Source of the DNA: NORP240 sp965222175 | GTDB lineage: Bacteria; Pseudomonadota; Gammaproteobacteria; Pseudomonadales; Pseudohongiellaceae | Assembly: GCA_965222175.1 (NCBI GenBank) | Contig: OZ244938.1 | Coordinates: forward strand, 2,542,001 to 2,606,000 | Direction: 5' to 3' | DNA: 64,000 bases | In this document: one piece after another, positions 36,815 to 45,708 of the stretch | Layout of the letters: the number at the start of each line of letters is the position of its first letter | Numbering within the stretch: the first letter of the stretch is position 1 | Notes under the pieces: model-generated | What the model saw: only the letters and a program-made list of their open reading frames with translations | What the model was told of the DNA's origin: nothing | Database searches by the model: none | Position numbers and translations under genes: made by a program

Positions 36815-37567
36815 TTAGCGCCAGTCCACCAGTCGCGCGCGCAGGCGCAGGGCCGCCTGGCTGTGTATCTGGCTGACGCGGGACTCGCTGACGCCTATCA
36901 CTTCACCTATCTCCTTCAGGTTCAGTTCCTCGTCGTAATACAGCGATAACACGAGCTTCTCGCGTTCCGGCAGATTATCAATGGCAGTTGCCAGATGCTG
37001 GCGGAACGTGGACCGTTGCAGACCATCACAAGGGCCGGGCAATTCCCCAGCCGCCGCCTCGATTGCCGAATCGTCACCGTCCATGATGTCGTCGAAACTG
37101 AACAGGCGACTGCCGCTGGCGTCCTGCAGGATCGTATAGTACTCGTTGAGAGTGATATCCAGTTCCAGGGCTATTTCCTTATCCTTGGCATCCTGCCCGG
37201 TACGTGATTCCACTGCCTTGATCGCCTCCGCCACCTTGCGGGACTTGCGGTGCACTGACCGAGGTGCCCAGTCACCCTTTCTGACTTCGTCAAGCATCGA
37301 TCCGCGGATTCGTATGCCCGCATAGGTCTCGAAGCTGGCGCCTTTGGATACGTCGTACTTACGGGCGGCTTCGATCAGACCGATCATGCCGGACTGAATC
37401 AGGTCATCAATCTGAACGCTGGCCGGCATGCGGAGCAGCAGGTGATGGGCAATTCGCTTGACCAGCGGTGCGTAACGATCCACGACTTCCTCGAGATTCT
37501 GGTGGCTGTCGTTACTGCTTCCCGCTTCGACTTTTTTACGGACAGTAGTTTCTCTTACGGCCGTCAT
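36815..37567 (-). CDS. fliA: Flagellar sigma factor FliA (sigma-28)
   Basis: Directs RNA polymerase to late flagellar and chemotaxis promoters. The 250 residues have region 2 (DRYAPLVKRIAHHLLLRMPASVQIDDLIQSGMIGLIEAARKYD...FETYAGIRIRGSMLDEVR), region 3 and region 4 (LPEREKLVLSLYYDEELNLKEIGEVIGVSESRVSQIHSQA). The ATG at 37567 follows an AGGAA site and matches the family; the frame runs further upstream without homology. No flhF, fleN or che gene is adjacent, unlike in Pseudomonas, where che genes separate fliA and ccmA. Confidence 0.94.
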   Translation of the reverse strand: MTAVRETTVRKKVEAGSSNDSHQNLEEVVDRYAPLVKRIAHHLLLRMPASVQIDDLIQSGMIGLIEAARKYDVSKGASFETYAGIRIRGSMLDEVRKGDWAPRSVHRKSRKVAEAIKAVESRTGQDAKDKEIALELDITLNEYYTILQDASGSRLFSFDDIMDGDDSAIEAAAGELPGPCDGLQRSTFRQHLATAIDNLPEREKLVLSLYYDEELNLKEIGEVIGVSESRVSQIHSQAALRLRARLVDWR

Positions 37568-38146
37568 CAGTTCTATTCCTGTTGTTTTTCGATCCCGCTC
37601 CCTGTAACACTGGCAGAGCCCGCTGGCGGCCCCCACTGACATGCACAGTTCCCCGTGAACGTTCATCCGGTGGCTGGGTGCTCTCGTCAGGTTTCACTAA
37701 ACTTGTTCGATCTTGTGTCGACACAACGAGTAGCTTGACCAACGCGGGATCTGAAAACGCCATACCAGGACCCCGGAAAAAAAACAGCCTGCCCGGAGGG
37801 AGAGAAATCCTCTTCATGCAACCGCCGGTGAACGTACTTCACTGGCTTTTGCAATTTCCGTTCCATCACGGTGATTTTTTTATCGAATGGCTACAGCCCG
37901 CGTAATCCGCGGCAGTGGAACCGCAATAGAAAACACGGCCAGACCATTGAACAACGGAAAACCGGCACAAAAAGACGGATTCTTGGCGGTTAGCAGTCCC
38001 AGGTGTCATTTTTCCCACGCTGCGACTTCCGCCTGACAGGCAGCAGGGCAATCCGGAATCAGCAGGATTGTCCGCCAGCCCCGGAAGACCGCCACTGTCC
38101 TGTCCGGATAATTCACCTCATTTCTGCGAATTTCCCGGACAGGACA
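37568..38146. other. 579-bp gap between fliA and dcd with no supported gene
   Basis: I find no frame with a recognisable product or good ribosome site on either strand. The frames present are short and resemble chance openings. The gap probably contains the fliA promoter. Its right end holds a 11-bp inverted repeat next to the dcd stop. No remnant of flhF or fleN is visible. Confidence 0.6.
38097..38145 (-). repeat. Inverted repeat directly after the dcd stop codon
   Basis: Perfect 11-bp arms (38097-38107, GTCCTGTCCGG, and 38135-38145) surround a 27-nt loop, starting one base beyond the dcd stop. There is no T-run, so this is not a standard intrinsic terminator. It could be a stabilising 3' hairpin or a protein site. 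Confidence 0.7.
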
Positions 38147-38716
38147 CTAGGCTTTTGGCGGGGTTACCCCGGTCTGACCCATGTACTTACCACCCCGTTG
38201 ACGGTAGGTGGTCTCACACTGTTCGTCAGATTGAAAAAACAGCATCTGGGCCACGCCCTCATTGGCGTAAATTTTTGCGGGAAGCGGGGTCGTATTGGAA
38301 AATTCCAGGGTGACGTGTCCCTCCCACTCCGGCTCCAGCGGCGTGACGTTCACGATGATGCCGCAGCGGGCATAGGTTGACTTACCCAGACAGATGGTGA
38401 GGACATCGCTGGGAATGCGGAAATATTCCACGGTTCGGGCCAGTGCGAAGGAATTGGGTGGTATGACACAAACCTCTTCGTCGATAGCAACAAAACTGGT
38501 CTCGTCGAAGTTTTTGGGGTCAACGACATTGTTGGTATGCACATTAGTGAATATCTTGAACTCGGTGGCGCAGCGCACGTCGTAGCCGTAACTCGACGTG
38601 CCGAAGGAAATGACCCGTCCGCCAACTTCCCCGCGGACCTGGCGTTCAGCAAAAGGTTCTATCATTTTTTCTTCCAATGCCATTTGCCTGATCCATCTGT
38701 CTGATTTTATTGTCAT
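38147..38716 (-). CDS. dcd: dCTP deaminase
   Basis: Deaminates dCTP to dUTP, feeding dTMP synthesis. The 189 residues start MTIKSDRWIRQMA and show the trimeric dUTPase-like motifs GTSSYGYDVRCA, GKSTYARCGIIVNVTPLEPEWEGH with catalytic Glu, and QMLFFQSD near the end. The ATG at 38716 fits the family; the frame runs further upstream without homology. It is divergent from metG across 237 bp. In Pseudomonas an mrp/apbC gene lies between these two; it is absent here. Confidence 0.95.
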   Translation of the reverse strand: MTIKSDRWIRQMALEEKMIEPFAERQVRGEVGGRVISFGTSSYGYDVRCATEFKIFTNVHTNNVVDPKNFDETSFVAIDEEVCVIPPNSFALARTVEYFRIPSDVLTICLGKSTYARCGIIVNVTPLEPEWEGHVTLEFSNTTPLPAKIYANEGVAQMLFFQSDEQCETTYRQRGGKYMGQTGVTPPKA

Positions 38717-38953
38717 GCCAGTCTGCTTCCCCGGGTCAAGTATCAAAAGCGCGAATGATAAAGCCAATCGTCGGCCACTGCACTAACTCCGCGGGGCACG
38801 TTCCCGGAGTAATGGAAGCAGCGGCCCACCGGCTGCCCCAGCCCAAAACATGCTGAATTTGCCCCTCATCTACAGTATCATCGCTGGCCGTCGCGTCCCC
38901 GAACAGTCGACCGTTCAGTTCAACCGGTAACAAAGCCCTGCAAGGAATCAATC

Positions 38954-40996
38954 GTGTCAACCCGAAGAATCCTCGTCACCAGTGCCCTTCCCTACGCCAA
39001 CGCAGGCATCCACCTCGGCCACCTGATGGAAGTGATACAAACCGATATCTGGGTGCGTCTGCAGAAAATGCGTGGTCACGACTGCGTCTACGTGTGTGCC
39101 GATGACGCCCATGGAACGGCGATCATGCTCAGTGCGGAAGCCCAGGGAATCAGTCCGGAAGAGCACATTGAGCGGATCAACCGGGCCCACCAGGATGACT
39201 TTGTCGGGTTCCACATCGGCTTTGACAATTATTACTCCACCCACTCGGCGGAAAACCGCGAACTGGCGGACTCGATCTTTAAGCAACTGGAGGCCAATGG
39301 CCATATCAGGCGCCAGGAAATTGCCCAGCTTTTCGATCCGGAAAAGAAGCTGTTCCTTGCCGACCGTTTCATCAAGGGCACATGTCCACGTTGCAAGACG
39401 GATGATCAGTACGGTGACAATTGCGAAGTTTGCGGCTCTACCTACAGCCCAACCGAACTGCTCAACCCGCGATCCACGATTTCGGGTGCCACCCCGGTTG
39501 AAAAAAAATCCGAACACCTGTTTTTCACGCTGCCGGCTTTTACCGACTTCCTCAAGTCCTGGACCCGCGGCGGTGCGTTGCAGCCCCAGGTGGCCAACAA
39601 GCTGAACGAGTGGCTGGACAGTGGCCTGCAGGATTGGGATATCAGCCGCGACGCCCCCTACTTCGGCTTTGAAATTCCCGGCCACCCAGGCAAGTATTTT
39701 TACGTCTGGGTCGATGCGCCCATCGGCTACATGGCCAGTTTCAGGAACCTGTGCCAGCGAACCGACTACGACTTCGACAGCTTCTGGCGCCCCGGCCACG
39801 ATACCGAGCTGTATCACTTCATCGGCAAGGACATCGTCAATTTTCATACCCTGTTCTGGCCGGCCATTTTGGAAAGTGCCGGATACCGCACGCCCACGGC
39901 AGTCTACGTGCATGGGTTTCTGACGGTGGACGGCAAGAAGATGTCAAAGTCCAGGGGCACCTTTATCAATGCCCGTACCTACCTGGATCATCTTGATCCC
40001 GAGTACCTGCGCTACTACCTGGCCGCCAAGATGTCAGACGGGGTCGACGATCTCGACCTCAACCTGGAAGATTTTGTCCAGCGGGTCAATTCCGACCTGG
40101 TGGGCAAAGTGGTGAACATTGCCAGTCGCTGTGCCGGCTTTGTGCACAAGGGGTTCAGTGGATTACTGTCCGAGGAACTGGATCAAGCGGCGCTTATCGA
40201 CGAATTTCAGGATGCCGGTGAGTCCATCGCCGGACTCTTTGAGAACCGCCAGTACAGCAAGGCCATTCGTGAAATCATGAACCTGGCGGATCGCGCCAAT
40301 CAGTATATCAACGAGCAACAGCCCTGGGTTATGGCCAAGGAGGATGCCACGAATCCACGCATTCAGGTTGTCTGCACTACCGGCATCAACCTGTTCCGCA
40401 TCCTGGTTATCTACCTGAAACCGGTTCTGCCCGTTCTGGCCGCCAGGGCTGAGAAGTTTCTCCAGGTGAATCCATTGCGCTGGCAGGATGCCAACGAGGT
40501 GGTTACGGGCCAGGCCATCAACAGGTTCGAGACTCTGATGAAACGGGTCGAGATGGACAAGGTCCAGGCGGTTATCGAAGCAACCCGGGAAGAAGTCGAG
40601 AAGCAGCAGGCTGAATCTGCAACCGCGCAACCCACCGGTGTCCCACTGGAAGCAGAGATCGACATTGACGATTTCTTCAAGGTTGATCTGCGCATAGTGC
40701 GGATTGCTGCGGCAGAATATGTCCCGGGTGCTGACAAATTGCTGAAGCTGGAGCTGGAGCTGGGCCCTGATCAACAAGGCAGGCAGCTGACGCGTACGGT
40801 ATTTTCCGGTATCAGGTCTGCTTATGAACCGGACAAGCTGGTGGGTCGATTGACGGTCATGGTGGCCAACCTGCGCCCCCGCAAGATGAAGTTTGGCGTC
40901 TCCGAGGGCATGGTGCTGGCAACGGGGCCCGGCGGCAAAGACATCTGGTTGCTCGAACCCGACTCTGGAGCGCAACCGGGTATGCGTGTGACCTGA
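38954..40996 (+). CDS. metG: Methionyl-tRNA synthetase
   Basis: Charges tRNA-Met. The 680 residues have the class I motif PYANAGIHLGHLME (about 13-26), a zinc knuckle CPRCKTDDQYGDNCEVC, the KMSKSRG loop near 335, an anticodon-binding helical domain, and a C-terminal EMAPII/Trbp111-type tRNA-binding domain (about 575-680). The start is GTG at 38954, with AAGGAA upstream. Length matches long proteobacterial MetRS. Confidence 0.97.
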   Translation: MSTRRILVTSALPYANAGIHLGHLMEVIQTDIWVRLQKMRGHDCVYVCADDAHGTAIMLSAEAQGISPEEHIERINRAHQDDFVGFHIGFDNYYSTHSAENRELADSIFKQLEANGHIRRQEIAQLFDPEKKLFLADRFIKGTCPRCKTDDQYGDNCEVCGSTYSPTELLNPRSTISGATPVEKKSEHLFFTLPAFTDFLKSWTRGGALQPQVANKLNEWLDSGLQDWDISRDAPYFGFEIPGHPGKYFYVWVDAPIGYMASFRNLCQRTDYDFDSFWRPGHDTELYHFIGKDIVNFHTLFWPAILESAGYRTPTAVYVHGFLTVDGKKMSKSRGTFINARTYLDHLDPEYLRYYLAAKMSDGVDDLDLNLEDFVQRVNSDLVGKVVNIASRCAGFVHKGFSGLLSEELDQAALIDEFQDAGESIAGLFENRQYSKAIREIMNLADRANQYINEQQPWVMAKEDATNPRIQVVCTTGINLFRILVIYLKPVLPVLAARAEKFLQVNPLRWQDANEVVTGQAINRFETLMKRVEMDKVQAVIEATREEVEKQQAESATAQPTGVPLEAEIDIDDFFKVDLRIVRIAAAEYVPGADKLLKLELELGPDQQGRQLTRTVFSGIRSAYEPDKLVGRLTVMVANLRPRKMKFGVSEGMVLATGPGGKDIWLLEPDSGAQPGMRVT

Positions 40997-41187
40997 ACCG
41001 GTTTCAGCACCCGCCCGAAGTGACATTGCTCGCAGGAATTCGCTGAACTGGCGGAAAGGGCTTTGCCGCATGCATCCCGGGTATTAAAGTAGAACGCCTG
41101 GCAGCCACAGGTCACGTGTCCCGGCTGTCCCGCCCGACGACAAAACCTGCACAGGTCGACAACCACTGAAATTGACAGGACTTATTC

Positions 41188-42723
41188 ATGCCCAAGCTTC
41201 AATGTCCAGACTGCAGCAAGTTCAGCATTTTCCGCGGACTGTTGATAAATTGCGCGCTGCTGATGTGTGCAGCTTCCGTTTCCGCTCAGCAGACCACTAT
41301 CAGCGCCATCGAAGACTCTGTCGTCAAAATCTACACCACTGCGGCGGCTCCGGACTATTTCACTCCGTGGCGATTGCTGACTCCCCGACAGAGCAGCGGG
41401 TCGGGCACGGTCATCAATGACAGGCTTATCCTGACCAATGCCCACGTAGTGGCAAATGCCAGTTTTATCCAGGCCCAGAAACACAACGATCCAGAACGCT
41501 TCCAGGCGGAAGTGGTATTCGTGTCCCACGAAGCGGACCTGGCGCTGATAACCGTTACCGACCCCGATTTTTTCAGTGATCTGCAGGCTCTCTCGGTGGG
41601 TGATCTGCCCAAGCTTCGGGAAGCTGTTTCCGTGTTTGGTTACCCCATTGGCGGCAAGACTCTCAGTGTCACCGAAGGGGTACTGTCCCGCGTGGAACAC
41701 CAGCGCTACGCCCATGCCGGCTCCTCTCTGCTGGCAGGCCAGATCGATGCCGCGATCAACCCGGGCAATAGCGGCGGACCGGTAATCAAGGACGGTCAGA
41801 TTGTTGGCGTGGTAATGCAGGCTAATGCCGGGGGACGGGCCGAGAATCTTGGCTACTTCGTGCCGCCAAGTGTCATCAGGCATGTCCTGGAAGACAGCCG
41901 GGACGGCATCAACGACGGCTTTCCGGACCTGGGATTCCGTACCCAGACCCTGGACAGCCCCGCGGCAAAACGTGCCCGGGGGCTGAGAGCCGATGACAGC
42001 GGCGTCCTGGTGATCAAGGTGTTCGAGGAGTCACCGGTGGATGGCATCCTCAAAAGTGACGACGTGATCCTGACTGTAAACGGCTACGACGTTGCTGATG
42101 ATGGCAGCATCAGCATCAGCGATGACACGCGAACAGATTACAAGCACGCCATCGATCTGGCCCACGTCGGTGAAAAAATAAGCCTGACCTATGTCCGCGA
42201 CGGCCAGCTGCTTACCGCCGCGGTCGAGGCCGGCGAAGCCCAGGAAAGTTACAGCCTGGTAGCCGGCCAACAATACGACCAGGTTCCGGAGTATTACATT
42301 TTCGGCGGTGTGCTGTTCGTTCCCCTGAACATGAACCTGATCCGGCGCTGGGGCAATGACTGGGCCAGGTCGGCTCCGGTCAACCTGCTCCAGGCCCGGA
42401 ACGAATGGAGTTCTCCCGAACGGCGGGAAGTGGTGGTCGCCCTGCAGGTACTGGCATCCGATGTCAATCTTGGCTATCACGACTGGCGCAACTGGATAGT
42501 AGATAATGTCAACGGTGAACAGGTAAGGGATTTCCAGCACTTTGTCCGTATGCTGGTGGACAATAAAAAGGAACACGTGGTTTTTTCCAACAGGAATGGC
42601 TACCAGATGGTCATCAACCATGAGGAGGCTACGGCAGCTGAAGCCGAGATACTGGCACGCTACCGCATTCCTGCTGCATATTCGCCCGGGCTGCTGGACA
42701 ACCAGTGCAACCAGCTCTGCTGA
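41188..42723 (+). CDS. Exported Deg-type serine protease with tandem PDZ-like domains
   Basis: A 511-residue trypsin-fold protease with catalytic triad His86 (LTNAHVV), Asp117 (HEADLALI) and Ser195 (NPGNSGGP). The N-terminus has a probable signal peptide (hydrophobic 15-33, cut near SVSA-QQ) preceded by a CxxC. After the protease domain come a PDZ domain (about 245-345) and a second region with PEYYIFGGVLFVPLNMNLI near 365. That second region resembles the interlinked PDZ of plant-type DEG9/DEG2-like proteases rather than bacterial DegP. P. aeruginosa has a serine protease gene in a similar neighbourhood, but homology is unchecked. Periplasmic quality control is the likely role. Confidence 0.8.
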   Translation: MPKLQCPDCSKFSIFRGLLINCALLMCAASVSAQQTTISAIEDSVVKIYTTAAAPDYFTPWRLLTPRQSSGSGTVINDRLILTNAHVVANASFIQAQKHNDPERFQAEVVFVSHEADLALITVTDPDFFSDLQALSVGDLPKLREAVSVFGYPIGGKTLSVTEGVLSRVEHQRYAHAGSSLLAGQIDAAINPGNSGGPVIKDGQIVGVVMQANAGGRAENLGYFVPPSVIRHVLEDSRDGINDGFPDLGFRTQTLDSPAAKRARGLRADDSGVLVIKVFEESPVDGILKSDDVILTVNGYDVADDGSISISDDTRTDYKHAIDLAHVGEKISLTYVRDGQLLTAAVEAGEAQESYSLVAGQQYDQVPEYYIFGGVLFVPLNMNLIRRWGNDWARSAPVNLLQARNEWSSPERREVVVALQVLASDVNLGYHDWRNWIVDNVNGEQVRDFQHFVRMLVDNKKEHVVFSNRNGYQMVINHEEATAAEAEILARYRIPAAYSPGLLDNQCNQLC

Positions 42724-42833
42724 GCAACTTTCCTGTCCTCTACGGACTACGCCACCGGGCCTGTGTCCCGCAAGGGATATTGCAGCCCGGTTTCGGGTCT
42801 GTGCCAACAGCGCAGTGAAACGGAGTTATCCGG

Positions 42834-43529
42834 TTGACCGAGGATCTCGTCGAACAAATCAACGTTGTGTTGCCTCAGACCCAGTGCGGGCAATGTGGGT
42901 ACGCCGGTTGCGAGCCCTATGCCCGGGCCGTCTCCCGGGGCGAGGCCATCAACAAGTGCCCGCCTGGCGGCGAACTTGTTATCGACCTGCTGGCTGAGCT
43001 GACCGCCAGGCCCGCCATTCCGCTCAACACTGCCCACGGCGTTCATCGACCTGCCACCGTCGCGGTAATTCGCGAAGCAGAATGCATTGGCTGCACCAAG
43101 TGTATTCAGGCCTGTCCGGTTGACGCCATCATCGGCGCACCTAAATTGATGCATACCGTCATCGCCAACGAATGTACGGGCTGTGACCTGTGCATCGATC
43201 CCTGCCCGGTGGACTGCATCGACGTCATCAACGTGGAGAATCGGGAAACCCGGGCGCGGGATGAAAGCAGGCACCGTCGACTCAGCGCCCATCGGCGAGC
43301 CCGCTTCGAGACACGGAAACACCGCCTTGCCCGGGACGCCGCTCTACGCCGAGGGTCCCGACGTCGCTCGGTGGCGCGCCCGGAAAATCCGGACGCGGTG
43401 GACAATCAGCTCCGGGTGTTTTCCAGGGAACGGGCGAGGGAGGAAATTGCCGATGCTGTAGCCCGGGTTAAAAAACGCAGGCGCAAGAATGTGTCCAGCT
43501 CCAGGAAGCCGGACAGCAAGGACGCGTAA
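42834..43529 (+). CDS. Soluble RnfB/RsxB-like iron-sulfur protein
   Basis: A 231-residue protein with an N-terminal four-cysteine Fe-S domain (Cys18, Cys21, Cys26, Cys42) and two [4Fe-4S] ferredoxin motifs, CIGCTKCIQACP and CTGCDLCIDPCP. True RnfB starts with a membrane helix; here it is missing, and an in-frame stop about 15 bases upstream rules out a longer form. The start is TTG at 42834, with a well-placed CGGAG. The last 80 residues are very basic and arginine-rich. No other rnf gene is nearby; nth follows after 2 bp, as at the end of rnf operons. Confidence 0.85.
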   Translation: MTEDLVEQINVVLPQTQCGQCGYAGCEPYARAVSRGEAINKCPPGGELVIDLLAELTARPAIPLNTAHGVHRPATVAVIREAECIGCTKCIQACPVDAIIGAPKLMHTVIANECTGCDLCIDPCPVDCIDVINVENRETRARDESRHRRLSAHRRARFETRKHRLARDAALRRGSRRRSVARPENPDAVDNQLRVFSRERAREEIADAVARVKKRRRKNVSSSRKPDSKDA

Positions 43530-43531
43530 CG

Positions 43532-44167
43532 ATGAACAGACTGAAGCGCACGGCGATTTTCGAACGACTCAAGCAGGCAAATCCGGCGCCGACCACGGAG
43601 CTCAATTACGGTTCCAATTTCGAATTGCTTATAGCCGTTATCCTGTCTGCGCAGGCAACGGACGTCAGTGTCAACAAGGCAACAACCACCCTGTTCGAAG
43701 CCGCCAGCACCCCGCAAGACATGCTTGCCCTGGGGGAAGAAGGCGTCAAGCGTCACATCCAAAGCATCGGGCTTTTCAATACCAAGGCTGCCAATGTGAT
43801 CAAGACCTGCCGGGCGCTGGTCGAACAGCATGACGGCGAAGTGCCCGGTACCCGGAAAGAACTGGAGGCACTGCCCGGGGTAGGTAGAAAAACCGCGAAT
43901 GTTGTCCTCAACACCGCTTTCCGGGAGGCTACCGTGGCGGTTGATACACACATCTTCCGGGTTTCCAATCGGACCGGCATTGCCCCGGGGAAAACCGTGC
44001 TGGAAGTCGAGAAGCGATTGATGCGTGTGGTGCCGGCCGGCTACCTGCTGGACGCCCACCACTGGCTCATCCTGCACGGCCGCTATGTGTGTACAGCCCG
44101 CAAGCCGGGGTGTTCGGATTGCATTATCAACGATCTGTGCGAATACCGGCACAAGACCTCGGACTGA
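43532..44167 (+). CDS. nth: Endonuclease III
   Basis: A DNA glycosylase/AP lyase for oxidised pyrimidines. The 211 residues match E. coli numbering exactly: helix-hairpin-helix LPGVGRKTAN with catalytic Lys120, Asp138 in AVDTHIFR, and the [4Fe-4S] ligands Cys187, Cys194, Cys197 and Cys203. The ATG at 43532 is 2 bp after the RnfB-like stop, so the genes are coupled. Confidence 0.97.
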   Translation: MNRLKRTAIFERLKQANPAPTTELNYGSNFELLIAVILSAQATDVSVNKATTTLFEAASTPQDMLALGEEGVKRHIQSIGLFNTKAANVIKTCRALVEQHDGEVPGTRKELEALPGVGRKTANVVLNTAFREATVAVDTHIFRVSNRTGIAPGKTVLEVEKRLMRVVPAGYLLDAHHWLILHGRYVCTARKPGCSDCIINDLCEYRHKTSD

Positions 44168-44246
44168 ACAGCCTGGGGGTATCCGCCGCTTCCCGCCTCC
44201 CGGTCCGTCAGTCGCCTGGCGGGTGGACAGTGCGGGCCGACAAGCG

Positions 44247-45458
44247 CTATTTTTTCCTTTTCAATGCCGCGATACGAAGTCGCAACGAGTTGAGCTTGAT
44301 GAAGCCCTCGGCATCTTTCTGGTCATAAGCACCTGCGTCGTCTTCGAAAGTTGCCACGGCCTCGTCGAACAGTGAGTCACTGGATTCCCTGCCCACCACG
44401 ACGGTATTGCCCTTGTAGAGTTTCAATCGAACACGGCCATTGACGAAACGTTGCGAGTAATCGATCAGCTGCTGCAGCGCCCCGCGCTCCGGTGACCACC
44501 AGTACCCGTTGTATACCAGTTCGGCATAGCGTGGCATCAGCTCATCCTTGAGGTGTGCCAGCTCCCGGTCCAGGGTCAGCGATTCAATCGCTCTGTGAGC
44601 TTTCAGCATCACCGTGCCCCCGGGCGTTTCGTAACAGCCACGGGACTTCATTCCCACGTAACGATTTTCAACAATATCAATACGCCCGACACCATTGGCA
44701 CCCGCCACCTGGTTCAGCCGGGTAAGGATGTCGGCAGGTGACAGCCGCTCACCGTCGATAGCAACAATATCGCCTTGCTCGTATTCCAGCTCGAGATAGG
44801 TGGGCTGGTCGGGAGCGGACTCTGGCGAAACTGTCCACAGCCACATGGACTCCTCCGGCTCGGCAGCGGGGTCCTCCAGCACATCCCCTTCGTAGGAGAT
44901 ATGCAGCAGGTTGGCGTCCATGGAGTATGGCGATTTGTTGCCACGCTTCTTTTCAACTTCAATGCCGTGTCGTTCACAATACGCCAGCAGGGTATCCCGG
45001 GAGGTGAGGTCCCATTCCCGCCATGGTGCGATTACGCGGATACCGGGGCTCAATGCATAGGCACCCAGTTCGAATCGAACCTGGTCGTTGCCTTTTCCCG
45101 TGGCCCCGTGGGAAATAGCGTCGGCACCGGTGGCTGCAGCGATTTCCACCAGTCGCTTGGCGATCAGCGGCCTGGCGATGGATGTACCAAGGAGATACTC
45201 ACCCTCGTAGACGGCGTTGGCGCGAAACATGGGGAACACGTAGTCGCGGACGAATTCTTCTCGCAGGTCCTCGATATGGATTTCCTTGATTCCCAGCGCT
45301 TCAGCCTTGGCACGGGCCGGTTCAACCTCACCGCCCTGACCCAGGTCCGCCGTGAACGTTACTACTTCGCAGTCGTAGGTTTCCTGCAACCACCGGGCAA
45401 TAACCGAGGTATCCAGTCCTCCTGAGTACGCCAGTACGACTTTGTTGATTCCGGACAT
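44247..45458 (-). CDS. argG: Argininosuccinate synthase
   Basis: Joins citrulline and aspartate in arginine synthesis. The 403 residues show the N-type ATP pyrophosphatase P-loop AYSGGLDTSVI (about 9-19), ATGKGNDQVRFE, SPYSMDANLLHISYEG and a C-terminal oligomerisation helix. Length is normal for the short bacterial type. The ATG is at 45458. It converges on nth and diverges from pyrC. Confidence 0.97.
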   Translation of the reverse strand: MSGINKVVLAYSGGLDTSVIARWLQETYDCEVVTFTADLGQGGEVEPARAKAEALGIKEIHIEDLREEFVRDYVFPMFRANAVYEGEYLLGTSIARPLIAKRLVEIAAATGADAISHGATGKGNDQVRFELGAYALSPGIRVIAPWREWDLTSRDTLLAYCERHGIEVEKKRGNKSPYSMDANLLHISYEGDVLEDPAAEPEESMWLWTVSPESAPDQPTYLELEYEQGDIVAIDGERLSPADILTRLNQVAGANGVGRIDIVENRYVGMKSRGCYETPGGTVMLKAHRAIESLTLDRELAHLKDELMPRYAELVYNGYWWSPERGALQQLIDYSQRFVNGRVRLKLYKGNTVVVGRESSDSLFDEAVATFEDDAGAYDQKDAEGFIKLNSLRLRIAALKRKK

Positions 45459-45708
45459 AGACAGACTCCCGCGTTTGCTTCGGATGGGACATCACCGGCT
45501 CCCAGGGTATTTTCAGAATCCCTGGAGACGACGATCCCTGCTTGAAAAGCCGCGTATTGTAGCACCGAATTCCGGCCGGGGAAGACTTCTCCGAGGCAGG
45601 TCCGGCAAAGCCCGGATTACCGATTCTCCATACCACGACAACGTGTCGACGTTTCGCTGGCCCTGCCGATTCGGCTACAATAACAACTGATAAGGAATGA
45701 AGCACTCT

